A program made the translations under genes and the position numbers. From the NCBI GenBank assembly GCA_009773645.1, contig WSYB01000012.1, forward strand, positions 1 to 64,000: a stretch of DNA of 64,000 nt. The letters are read 5' to 3'. The notes below the pieces were generated by a model. That model worked only from the letters and a program-made list of their open reading frames with translations, was not told the DNA's origin and did no database searches. How positions within the stretch are numbered: position 1 is the stretch's first letter; each line of letters starts with the position of its first letter. This document shows, piece by piece, positions 17,670-26,500 of the stretch. This DNA comes from Geobacteraceae bacterium. GTDB lineage: Bacteria > Desulfobacterota > Desulfuromonadia > Geobacterales > Geobacteraceae.

Positions 17670-18101
17670 CTAGCCTCCCGCCGGGAGAGTCACCGCCCCC
17701 AATGCAGAAACCCTTTGCACCGCATCCCGGACGAGCGGCTCGAGTCGGTCCGGTGGATCTTCCGGTGAAGCGTGCAGCAGTTCTATCCGCTCCGTTTCAA
17801 TCCCGATCTCGGCGAGCAATCTCTGCATGGTGCGGACGCGTATCTCCGCACGGTAGTTCCCCTGAGCCAGATGACACTCCCCTTTGGGGCATGCGACCAC
17901 GCACAGGCCGCGGCTTCCCCCCTCGAAGGCGTGAAGGAGATACTGTCCGTCCATTTTGCCGCTGCACGGCACCTCCCGCACAAGCACGTGCGCGCCGTCC
18001 TGCTGCCACTGCCGCGGCAGGCGTGCGCCCTGGGCGATGCAGTTGCAGCAGATATAGACGATAATGTCCGGAGAAGCGGACGGTGCCATCTTGTCTCCCA
18101 T
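17670..18101 (-). CDS. MvhD-like [2Fe-2S] electron-transfer subunit (copy 2)
   Basis: A 143-residue MvhD-family protein and the first gene of the operon. It has the ICCNC motif (C18, C19, C21), VPCSGKMDGQYLL and ACPKGECHL cysteines that hold the [2Fe-2S] cluster. It differs clearly from copy 1 (2708), so the two probably dock different partners; adjacency to metF suggests this one delivers electrons to MetF. The start ATG at 18101 or the one four codons later are both possible. A TTGTATACAA palindrome lies about 50 bases upstream. Confidence 0.85.
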   Translation of the reverse strand: MGDKMAPSASPDIIVYICCNCIAQGARLPRQWQQDGAHVLVREVPCSGKMDGQYLLHAFEGGSRGLCVVACPKGECHLAQGNYRAEIRVRTMQRLLAEIGIETERIELLHASPEDPPDRLEPLVRDAVQRVSALGAVTLPAGG

Positions 18102-18150
18102 GTGCTCACTGAGCGCACACCATCATATGTGATGCCGACCGACCAAAGCG

Positions 18151-18160
18151 TTGTATACAA
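18151..18160. promoter_or_regulatory. TTGTATACAA palindrome, candidate operator
   Basis: A perfect 10-base palindrome 50 bases before the first operon gene. The sequence matches the general form of GntR-type operators (TNGTNTACNA). The regulator is unknown. TGTATACA cores also occur upstream of 54388 and of nadC. Confidence 0.4.
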
Positions 18161-18262
18161 GAAACCCGTGTGTTGAACGATTACGGCGAGAAAATTGAGA
18201 CGGTGAAAAGATTCACTTTAGATACAATGATGTAAATTGATGGAGGTTAACGAAAATCTTTT

Positions 18263-18278
18263 TGCCATATTTGTGCCA
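18263..18278 (-). promoter_or_regulatory. Candidate sigma-54 promoter (-24/-12)
   Basis: On the minus strand the sequence is TGGCAC-aaata-TGGCA, one base off the TGGCAC-N5-TTGCA consensus, with the GG and GC at the right spacing. It lies about 160 bases before the operon start. A single mismatch in a critical box keeps this tentative. Confidence 0.3.
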
Positions 18279-18576
18279 AAGTCATAACTTTCTTCAGGGG
18301 GGGTGAGGTAAACTATAACTGCCTGGAATCATTACTATGAAGTTGGCAAATTCTCCGCTCATATTTAACCGTGATCCGACCGGTGAGTTTATTATGCACT
18401 CAATTTAATTATGATATGCACACCGAACGGTCTGGTTTATTGTTTCCCGCAAGAGGAAGAGGAGTGAATTTATGGATGAAAGGATGCAGCAGGAGAAGTG
18501 GCTGCCAGGGGAGGCTATCGGAAATGGGAATAGCATTTCAACAATCTGCCAGGCTGCCCCCCTGCCCTTTGTGAAT

Positions 18577-18975
18577 TCATACCCAGATGATCTTAACAAG
18601 ATGCTCCACCTGACGGAATTCCGGATCGCCGGTCACCAGGCCGGCTGAATGCTCCATAGCCGAGGCCAGGGCAAATGCGTCGGCGTAAGAAATGGCGAAG
18701 CGGGCCTTCAATTCGGCAGCACGGAAGATGAGGTCGTTGGGGCAGGGAAGAATGGTAAACCCCATGCGGTGGATATGCGCTAGCATTTCCAGCTTCTTCT
18801 GAACGCCGAAACGTCGCTGGGTAATGTAGACCAGTTCACCGAGGTTGATGGCGTTGATGAGCCGGGGAGTTTCCTCTTTCAGTGTCTGCCGGAGCAAATC
18901 CCTAACCTTCTCTCCGCCCGGCTCTTTCTGGAAGAAGCTTAGCAGCGCGAAGCTGTCGAAGAGCAGCTTATTCAC
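18577..18975 (-). CDS. PIN-domain toxin (VapC-like)
   Basis: A 132-residue PIN-domain protein. Acidic residues expected for the metal site are visible: Asp near the N-terminus (LLFDSFALLSFF), Glu in NLGELVYI, Asp in SYADAFALASA and GDPEF near the end. VapC toxins are Mg-dependent RNases neutralised by a cognate antitoxin. The start overlaps the AbrB-type antitoxin gene by eight bases, the normal antitoxin-first layout. Confidence 0.85.
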   Translation of the reverse strand: MNKLLFDSFALLSFFQKEPGGEKVRDLLRQTLKEETPRLINAINLGELVYITQRRFGVQKKLEMLAHIHRMGFTILPCPNDLIFRAAELKARFAISYADAFALASAMEHSAGLVTGDPEFRQVEHLVKIIWV

Positions 18976-19204
18976 CGGCGAAGTCCTTGCGCCGTTCCTT
19001 CAGCAGCTCCTCCGCCAGAGATGGGCCGGACGGGAGCGCCCCATATGCCGCCTCCACTGCATCTTTCACCACCGGTGCGATGCAAATAAGATCGCCGTAC
19101 TCGAAGATCTGCACCTTCTCACCGGGCTCCAGATGATGCCGTTTCCGCAACTCCGCGGGAATGACCACCTGCCCCTTGGTTGATACTTTGGCGGTATTGT
19201 CCAT
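18968..19204 (-). CDS. AbrB/MazE-type antitoxin
   Basis: A 78-residue protein with the swapped-hairpin SpoVT/AbrB DNA-binding fold: AKVSTKGQVVIPAELRKRHHLEPGEKVQI. The acidic/helical C-terminus (AEELLKERRKDF) is suited to wrapping the PIN toxin encoded next. The ATG at 19204 has a GAGGTG site. Strong inverted repeats just upstream point to autoregulation by the antitoxin/toxin complex. Confidence 0.87.
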   Translation of the reverse strand: MDNTAKVSTKGQVVIPAELRKRHHLEPGEKVQIFEYGDLICIAPVVKDAVEAAYGALPSGPSLAEELLKERRKDFAGE

Positions 19205-19222
19205 GGTCACCTCACAGGTAAT

Positions 19223-19253
19223 ACGTTTTACTTAAAACGTACAACGTTTTGTA
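19223..19253. promoter_or_regulatory. Palindromic operators of the toxin-antitoxin pair
   Basis: ACGTTTTA-ct-TAAAACGT (19223-19240) is a perfect inverted repeat, directly followed by the near palindrome TACAACGTTTTGTA (19240-19253). Both lie 20-50 bases before the antitoxin start and share ACGTTTT, as expected for two AbrB-type binding sites. Confidence 0.6.
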
Positions 19254-19332
19254 AAACAAGTCAAGCAGCCCGTGCAGCAGGAAAAAAGGCGGCGGGAATA
19301 TTTGTTGATACAGGTGAAGAGCCCGGACTGAC

Positions 19333-19629
19333 CTATAGTTTTTCCTTCACGCTGTTGACCTTGTCTTCCATGGTCTGGTTGCGGTCTGTCCGTGTCCCCA
19401 GCTTGATGGTGGTGGTGATGCGCGGCGCCCCCATCCCGTGCACGACCTCATGGCAGCGCCTGATCGCCGCGAACACGGCATCCCACTCCCCTTCGATGTT
19501 GGTCCCGTATGAGTGGAGCGAGGTCTTCAGCCCGGCCTCGGTCAGCACCTTTTCACATGCCGCGACATATTGCGACAACGACACGCCAACGCCTATCGGG
19601 ACGATGCACAAATCCACCAGTACTTTCAT
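19333..19629 (-). CDS. MTH1187/YkoF-type thiamine-binding protein
   Basis: A 98-residue protein of the MTH1187 family (DUF77). Signatures are VDLCIVPIGVGVSLSQYV at the N-terminus, LHSYGTNIEGEWD in the middle and GAPRITTTIKLGTRTD near the end. Family members form beta-alpha-beta dimers and bind thiamine or related pyrimidines. It stands alone between two toxin-antitoxin pairs with no thiamine genes nearby, so its role here is unclear. Confidence 0.82.
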   Translation of the reverse strand: MKVLVDLCIVPIGVGVSLSQYVAACEKVLTEAGLKTSLHSYGTNIEGEWDAVFAAIRRCHEVVHGMGAPRITTTIKLGTRTDRNQTMEDKVNSVKEKL

Positions 19630-19707
19630 TTTGTCGTTTCTCCTTCCGATCTACAACTTGCAGCGCCCTTTAAGGCTTTAGTGGTGGCGCTGAAGCGGGA
19701 CATCCCC

Positions 19708-19983
19708 TCAACTGTATACTTCATCATGGCTACCGATGTCGAGCAGGATGATTTCCTTCTCGGTGATGAGAAGCGTGAGGACAATCCGGTAACTGTAAGT
19801 AAGGCTGACGGCGTGGCAACCGGCGAGTTTGCCGCCCAAGGGGTGGAGCGCAAGGCCCGGTTGGAACGGGTCGTTCTGCAGATCGGCAACTACTGCGGCA
19901 AAGCGTGGTTTGAGATCGGGATGCTTTTTGAAGAATTTGCGGGCCTGGCGCAGGAACTGCTGCGGGGTGGTGATGGTGTACAT
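19708..19983 (-). CDS. RelE/ParE-family toxin
   Basis: A 91-residue protein with the RelE/ParE fold: N-terminal helices (FLRQARKFFKKHPDLKPRF), then HPLGGKLAGCHAVSL, YRIVLTLL and ILLDIGSHDEVYS, the typical end of these toxins. Such proteins cleave mRNA on ribosomes or poison gyrase. It shares one base with the antitoxin stop codon, so the pair is translationally coupled. Confidence 0.83.
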   Translation of the reverse strand: MYTITTPQQFLRQARKFFKKHPDLKPRFAAVVADLQNDPFQPGLALHPLGGKLAGCHAVSLTYSYRIVLTLLITEKEIILLDIGSHDEVYS

Positions 19984-20255
19984 TACGCCGGCTCTTCCGT
20001 GTCGAGCGCTTTCAGCAAGTCATCGGCGGTCTTGAACTTCTTCACCCGACCCGCCTTGACATCCTCCAGCGCAGCTCGGACCCGCGCCAGATATGCCTCG
20101 TTCGCCTCCGCCACAAGCTCCTGGTAGCGTTCCTCCGAAAGTACGACGTACTGAGGCTGGTTGTTCCTGATCACATGGACGTCACCCTTGGCGATGAGAT
20201 CATCTACTGCGGCAATGCCGCGCCGCTTAAGCTCCTGTGCAGGTATGGAGTTCAT
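19983..20255 (-). CDS. Phd/YefM-like antitoxin
   Basis: A 90-residue antitoxin partner of the RelE-like toxin. The N-terminus (IPAQELKRRGIAAVDDLIAK, VIRNNQPQYVVLSEERYQEL) follows the Phd/YefM pattern for DNA binding; the C-terminal KKFKTADDLLKALD would cover the toxin. The ATG at 20255 follows an AAGGAG site. Upstream AGTACTGTTTTAAGTACT (about 20270-20288) is a possible autoregulatory palindrome. Confidence 0.82.
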   Translation of the reverse strand: MNSIPAQELKRRGIAAVDDLIAKGDVHVIRNNQPQYVVLSEERYQELVAEANEAYLARVRAALEDVKAGRVKKFKTADDLLKALDTEEPA

Positions 20256-20317
20256 ATCACTGACTCCTTTTGGTACTGTTTTAAGTACTGAAATCATAAC
20301 AGAGCTGCGTCGGAATT

Positions 20318-20515
20318 TCAACCAGGATCGCGCTGCATTCGTTCATCTTTGCATCTTGGCAGCTGGCAATCCCACGTTTCCTGTAAAAGCAGGATGCCGG
20401 CGGGCGTATCCTCAACAATAAAGCGAGTGCCCGGTTGCCAGTGATGACTTTCCCGGATGGGCTTCGGAATGATGATCTGTCCTTTGCTCGAAAGGAGCGT
20501 CGTTTCCATGGGCAT
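20318..20515 (-). pseudogene. Decayed AbrB-type antitoxin, orphan
   Basis: The frame starts like an AbrB/MazE antitoxin (METTLLSSKGQIIIPKPIRE, HHWQPGTRFIVEDTPAGILLLQE) but after residue 43 changes to an unrelated basic tail and ends. The usual acidic C-terminus and a downstream PIN toxin are missing. It is probably a remnant left after loss of its toxin, though it might still bind DNA. Confidence 0.6.
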
Positions 20516-20593
20516 CCCTCTGTAAGATTTGGTAAGATCAGTATCTCGCCCAGGGTCAACATCTGTCAAGAACTTGCTCAGGAATCTCCTTTT

Positions 20594-23500
20594 TCAGCGC
20601 GGGTCACCGCCGACCATGACGTTGTCCACGGCCCACCAGCCCGTATTTGCGGGAGTCTGCGGGGTGAAGCGGAACCTGACCACGACGTTCGCCTCCCCCT
20701 TGGCCAGGGTCGAGAGGTTTATGGAACCATAGCCAGAGTTGTTTTCTCCCGGATAGATGGGCGTCTTTCGCCACACATTGGTCCAGGGGCCGCTGTAACC
20801 GTTGAGGCTCACATCCACCTCGGCTACGGAGGGCGATGTCATCTTGTAGTTGTAATTGAACAGCAGTTCCGCCGACTGGTAGTTGGACAGGTTGATGATT
20901 GGGGTGAACATCTGGGCATCGATCTTGGTTGCCTCGTCCACCTTGGCGTAGCCGTTGATCATGTTGCCCAGCGCCGAACCGTTGATGCCCGGATAGATGC
21001 CCATCCACCCACCCCCCCCGCTGGGGTAGCTCGAACTGAAGGGGCTGAGCCAGGTACCCGGAAATGCTTGGTTCACCAACCAGCTGAACTGGGCGGACTT
21101 GGCGGTTGTGAAGCTCCAGGTGTAGCTTCTCGGCAGAAAACCGCCGGCGCTGTTTTTCACCCCGGAGGTGAGGGTAACGGTATACGGGTTGTAATAATCC
21201 AGGGACTGGGCCGGTGCAAAGGTCGCGGTCCTGGTGGCCTCATCGTAGCTGACCGTACCCGCCACGGCGGTTGCGCCGTTCATCACCGAAAACGTTCCGC
21301 CCGTGATGGTGTTCCCGTCCATATCCTCCTTGAAGACCACGGTGATCGGCACGGCCGGCTGCACGTTGTTGCTGCCGTCAGGCGGGCTGAAGGACTGGGG
21401 AGTCTGGGCAAAAAGGCTCCAGTTGATGCTCTTTGCCACGTCGGCGTGACAGGAGACGTCTCTGCAGGAACTGCCGCCGGCGTTGTAGGTGTAGGTGAAG
21501 GAGACAATGCCGTCGGCCGCCACGTCGTAGGCGCCGTTTCCGTGCCTGGTCCGGTCGGCGATGGTGGCACCGTCGGTGGTGACGCTGTAGTGGCACACCT
21601 TGCAGGAATAGCCGGTGTGGCCGGAGTGGCCGTGGCCGTTCCCCTTGGGCGAACCGTCGGTGTAGGCAGGCGGACTTTCGTGGCAGCTGGTACAGCCCAG
21701 GGTGAGCCCTCCCCATTTCACGGATTTCGGACCGTTCACCACGCCGGTGGCGACCGACGTTCCATCGCTGTGACAGACGGTCGCATTGCAGGTGCCGCCG
21801 GTACTGTTGAAGGTGTAGTTGAAGTTGTCGAAATAGCCCCCCGCCACATTATACTGGCCATTGGCATGGGTACTACTGTAGCCGTAGTGGCAGCGATTGC
21901 AGGCATACCCCGTATGTCCGCCCTGGTGGCTGTTAGCTTTCAGGGTGCCGTTGCCGTAGCCTGGTGGATTGCCGTGGCAGCCGTCGCAGCCGAGGGAAGC
22001 CCCGCCCCAGGTCACTGGCGCGACGGAGAACGCCGCCCCGGTGGCGACGGTGACCCCGTTACTGTGACAGTAGGCGCTGGCGCAGCTGCCGATACCGCCA
22101 GCCAGGGAGTAGGTGAAGCTGCATTTGCCGGGGGCGGGCGTCACGTTGTACAGGTTGTTCTTGTGCAGAGACGGCGTAGTGATCGAGGCGCCGTTGGTAG
22201 TCACGGAGTAGTGACAATACTGGCAGCCAATGCCGGTTTGCCACAGCTTGACGTGGCTGTTGGCCTTGGGGGAACCGTTGGCGTAGTTGGGTGGGTTGCC
22301 GTGGCAGCTGCTACAGTTGAGGCTGCTCCCCCAGGAAACGGTGACGGTGCTGCGAGAGGTGCCGGTGACCACGGCGGTGCCGTCGCCATGGCAGATCACG
22401 TTGCTGCAATAGCCGCCCCAGCTGTAGCTGAAGCCGGTGCTTGGGGCCGGCATGACATCGTAGGCATTGTTCTGGTGCCTGGCCGGGTCGGCAATGGTGC
22501 TGCCGTCGGTAGTGGTCGCGTAGTGGCATATCTGGCAGCCATAGGAACCATGGTTCCCCGGGTGGCTGTTCCGCTTCGGACTGTAGTTGGCATAGCTGGG
22601 AGGCATGGCGTGGCAGCCGGTGCAGCCGAGGAGCGGACCGCCCCAGCTTGAGGTTGGACCCGACGAGCGCGGGGTGCCGGTGACGAGGACGGTGCCGTCG
22701 CTGTGGCAGGAGGCGTTGCCGCATGTCCCGCCGCTGACGGAAAAGGTATAGGTGAAGGTCGTGCCCGGCGCCGGGGATGGGTTGTAATCGCCATTGGAGT
22801 GGTAATAATAATTGGCAATGGTGGTTCCCGTGGTCGTGGTGGAATAATGGCAGCGATTGCAGCCAAAGGCGGCATGGGAGCCGAGGTGGCTGTTCTTCTT
22901 CGGCGTGCCGTTTGCGTACGCAGGGGGATTCCCGTGGCAGACGCCGCACCCCATGCTCGTTCCCCAGATAGCAGTTATCGGGGAAATCACCCGTGTGCCG
23001 GTGGCTTTCAAGGTGCCGTCGTGATGGCAGGAAACGCTGCTGCAACTGCCGCCGCTGGCTGCAAAGGTGTAGGAGAAGGTGAAGCCGGGGCCGGGGACCA
23101 GGTCGTACTGACGGTTTATGTGGAGTTGCGGATCGGCGATGGTGCTCCCGTCGGTGGTCACGGCGTAATGGCAGCCCGGACAGCCCGCATGGCTGCCGCT
23201 CAGCCAGTGGCCATAGTGGCTGTTGGCCTTGGCCGCATGAGAGCCGCCCTCGTAAATTCCATGACAGTTGCCGCAGCCGGTCAAGGTGGAGTTCCAGGGG
23301 ATGGGCCAGAAGCCGTTTTTGGGAGTCCCGCCGGTGGCGACGGTGGAACCGTCGCTGTGACAGTAGGTCTGGTCGCAGCTGCCGCCACCGGCGGCAAAGG
23401 TATAGGTGAAGGTCGTTGCAGGAGAAGGCGTCACGTCATACTGGGCGTTGCCGTGTTTGGTGCGGTCGGCAATGGAGCTGCCGTCGGCAGTAACCGCATA

Positions 23501-26500
23501 GTGGCAGTACTGGCAACCGTAATAGGTGTGTTTGCCGTGGGCATTCCCCTTGGGTGAAGCCTTGGGGTAGGCCGGGGGCATGCCGTGGCAGCTGGAGCAT
23601 GATTGCGCCGGAGCTCCCCAGGCGAGCGGCGCAATAGTTCCCTGCACCGTGCCGGTGACGACGGCCGTCCCGTCGGAATGGCAGGAGACCGCCGAGCAGC
23701 TACCGCCGGCAGGGTCGTAGCCGTAGCTGAAGCCGACCCCGGTTCCCGGCGCCACGTCGTAGACGCCGTCGCCATGCCTGATCGGATCGGCAATGGTGCT
23801 GCCGTTGCCGACGACGGTGCTGTGGCAGGTCCGACAGTCCTGAACGGCATGGCTTGAGTGACTGTTGGCCTTGGGAGTGCCGTTCCCGTAAGCGGGCGGG
23901 TTTGCATGGCAGTCGGCGCAGGTCATGGCCGGACCGTTCCATGTCACCGGGGCGGAAACCGCCGGCTGTCCGGAGGCAATGGAAGTGCCGGCACTGTGAC
24001 AGTATATGTTGCTGCAGCTGCCGTTGGTGTAGGTCAACCCCCGCTCGTCCGTCAGAACCGTCGGGCCGCCCGTATAGGAGGAAAACCCGGAGTTCAGCGC
24101 CTTGCGTGAACCTGAAGGTGTCGCGGGATTGTAGAGCTCCACCTGCCTTGTTCCGTCATTATCCATTGCCCTGTCGAGGGGGTGGCAGACCCCGCAGTTG
24201 AAGAGATAGCGCTGACTGGTGCTGGCGTTTCCGTAGGCGGCGGCGACTGCGGGGCCGGTGAAATGCCTGCGGTGCGACGGGTCTCCGGGCACGGCGGCAT
24301 GGCAGTTGCCACAGGGGGTTGCCGCCCAGGTGCGCGGGGCACTGCCGGCGGCATGGCAGCTGACACCGGAGCAGCTTCCGCCCGTCGCCGCATAGGAGTA
24401 AGTGAAGCTTATCCCGGGCCCGCCTGCCAGGTCGTAACGGCTGTTGGCGTGGAGGGTCTGGTCGGCGATGGTGGTCCCGTCGCTGGTGGTGCCGTTGTGG
24501 CAGACGCTGCAGGTATTCGCCGCATGGGCCGCATGGCTGTTTGCCTTGGGAGTCGAATCGGGATATGCCGGGGGATAGCCGTGGCAGCCATCGCAGGTGA
24601 TTCCCGAGATTCCCCAGACCGGGCTCGAAATGACCCCGAAAATTGTCCCGGTGGCTACGGAGGTGCCGCTGCTGTGACAGTAGGTATTGGTGCAGCGCCC
24701 CGGCGTGGTGCCCGGGACCTTCCCCCTGAGTCCTGCGTACAGGGCATTTCCAAGGTCTGCGGACCCGTTCTTGAAATAGACGTCCACCAGACCGTTGGCA
24801 TGCTTGATCGGGACCACCATATGATAAAAGCCGCCGTATTGGGGGTATTGCATCGGGGCCGGTTCGATGCCCCGGCTGCCGCTGACCGTGGAGACATGGC
24901 AATAGTCGCAGCCGAATTGGATATGCTTCTGGTGCGAACCGGTGCCCATCGGCCCGGACGAGGCGGCGTCCCCGTTATGGCAGCCGGTGCAGTCGGCGGG
25001 CATGGGCGCACCTCCCCACTGCACGGTCGCCACGTTGGCCGTCTCGAACGGCGCGCTTCCCCTGGTCCCCTGGCTGTGGCAGTAGATGTTCTGGCAGGCG
25101 CCGTAGGGGGTCCCGGGCGTCGCATCGCCGGTGTAGGTCCCGCCGGCACCGAGCGCGGGCCAGGCCGGGGAAAAGACCACATTGATTTCACCGTTGACAT
25201 GTTCGGACCCTCGGGCCGATTGTACCGGGTGGCTGAAATAGCCGCCAATGTGGCACTGCGGGCAGGCTTCATTGGTGCGGCCGAAGTAATGACAGGCATT
25301 ACAGACCTGGCCGGATTCGAACTTCAGGTGTTTGAGATGGCTGCCGGTGGACATCACCTGGGTGTCCCACGGACGGAATCCCCCCTTGTGGCAGCCACTG
25401 CAGTTGGGACCGCTGGAGTAGGATGGGTCGCTTCTTACCGTCGCATAAACCGGCGGATCGGCCGGGTTGGTGACCCCCTGGGCCGAGCTGTGGCAGTATG
25501 TGTTGGTGCAGCTGCCGCCGACAGGGTCGAACGTGTAGGTCAGGGTTTCACCGGGCGGGGCCGTGATATCGTAAGCCTGGTTGACATGCTTCGAGGTGTC
25601 GCCGATGGTGGTGCCGTCATTGGTGGTAGCGTAGTGGCAGCGGCTGCAGCTGAAACCGTACAAATTGTGACGGCCGTGGGGGTTGCTTTTAGGTCCGCCG
25701 TTGCCGTATGCCGGCGGATAACCGTGGCAGGCGGTACATGCCAGCGCTCCACTGCCCCAGTCGGGGGTGCTGCCTGGGGGGATGGTGCCGGTGGCCACGG
25801 CGGTGCCGCTGCTGTGACAGTAGGTGTTGGTGCAGTTTCCGAACTGGTTGCTCTGGCTCTTGGGGAGGTAGTCGTTCAGCTGCCCGGCGTAAGAACCGGC
25901 AGGCGCTCCATCGGGTTTGCGCAGCCCGATGGCGAGTGACCGGCGGCCGGCGCTCGTGGCGTGGATGAACGGGTTTGTTTCCGACAAGTGGTCCGGATGG
26001 CATCGGCTGCAGCCGTTGGCCCCGCCGTAGTACTGATCGTGCTTCCCATGGCTCCCCTCGGCGCCACCATCGGCTCCAAGGGGCGGGGCACCGTGGCAGG
26101 TGCTGCATCCCGCGGGTGCGGTCAGGGAAGGACTTCCCCAGAGGGGGGTTTCCCGCTCGAAGTGACAGTTCACGCTGGCACAGGTACCAGGAACAGCATT
26201 CGGCGTCTGAAGGAAGGCGGAGGTGGTATTCCGGTACCGTCCCTGCAGCGGGGAGGCGTTTATGTTGGATGAAACCTTTATCGAACGGTCCATATGATCC
26301 GGGGTGTATGCTTCACTGCCCGGATGGCACACCGCGCAACTCGATTGGACGGTAGTTTTCGCCATATGGGTACGGTGATTGCCCTGAAAACCGCCTGTTA
26401 CCGGATTTCGGTAGGAGGAATCCACGGGGCGGAAATCGGGGGGCTCTTTACTGCCGTGGCAGTCGTAACACGCCAGTTCGGCGCCGGCAATTCCCGTTGA

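Larger units (their letters stand above)
18102..18576. other. Promoter region of the met-hdr operon
   Basis: These 475 bases hold no recognisable gene. On the minus strand they lead into the operon; the two candidate control sites are listed separately. The part next to 18577 is the 3' region of the VapBC-like pair and shows no clear terminator. Confidence 0.5.

Noticed and set aside
20435-25939. Long plus-strand frames over the cytochrome gene
   Set aside because: Gly/Val/Ala-rich reverse translation of the heme-repeat gene; no domain or ribosome-binding site.
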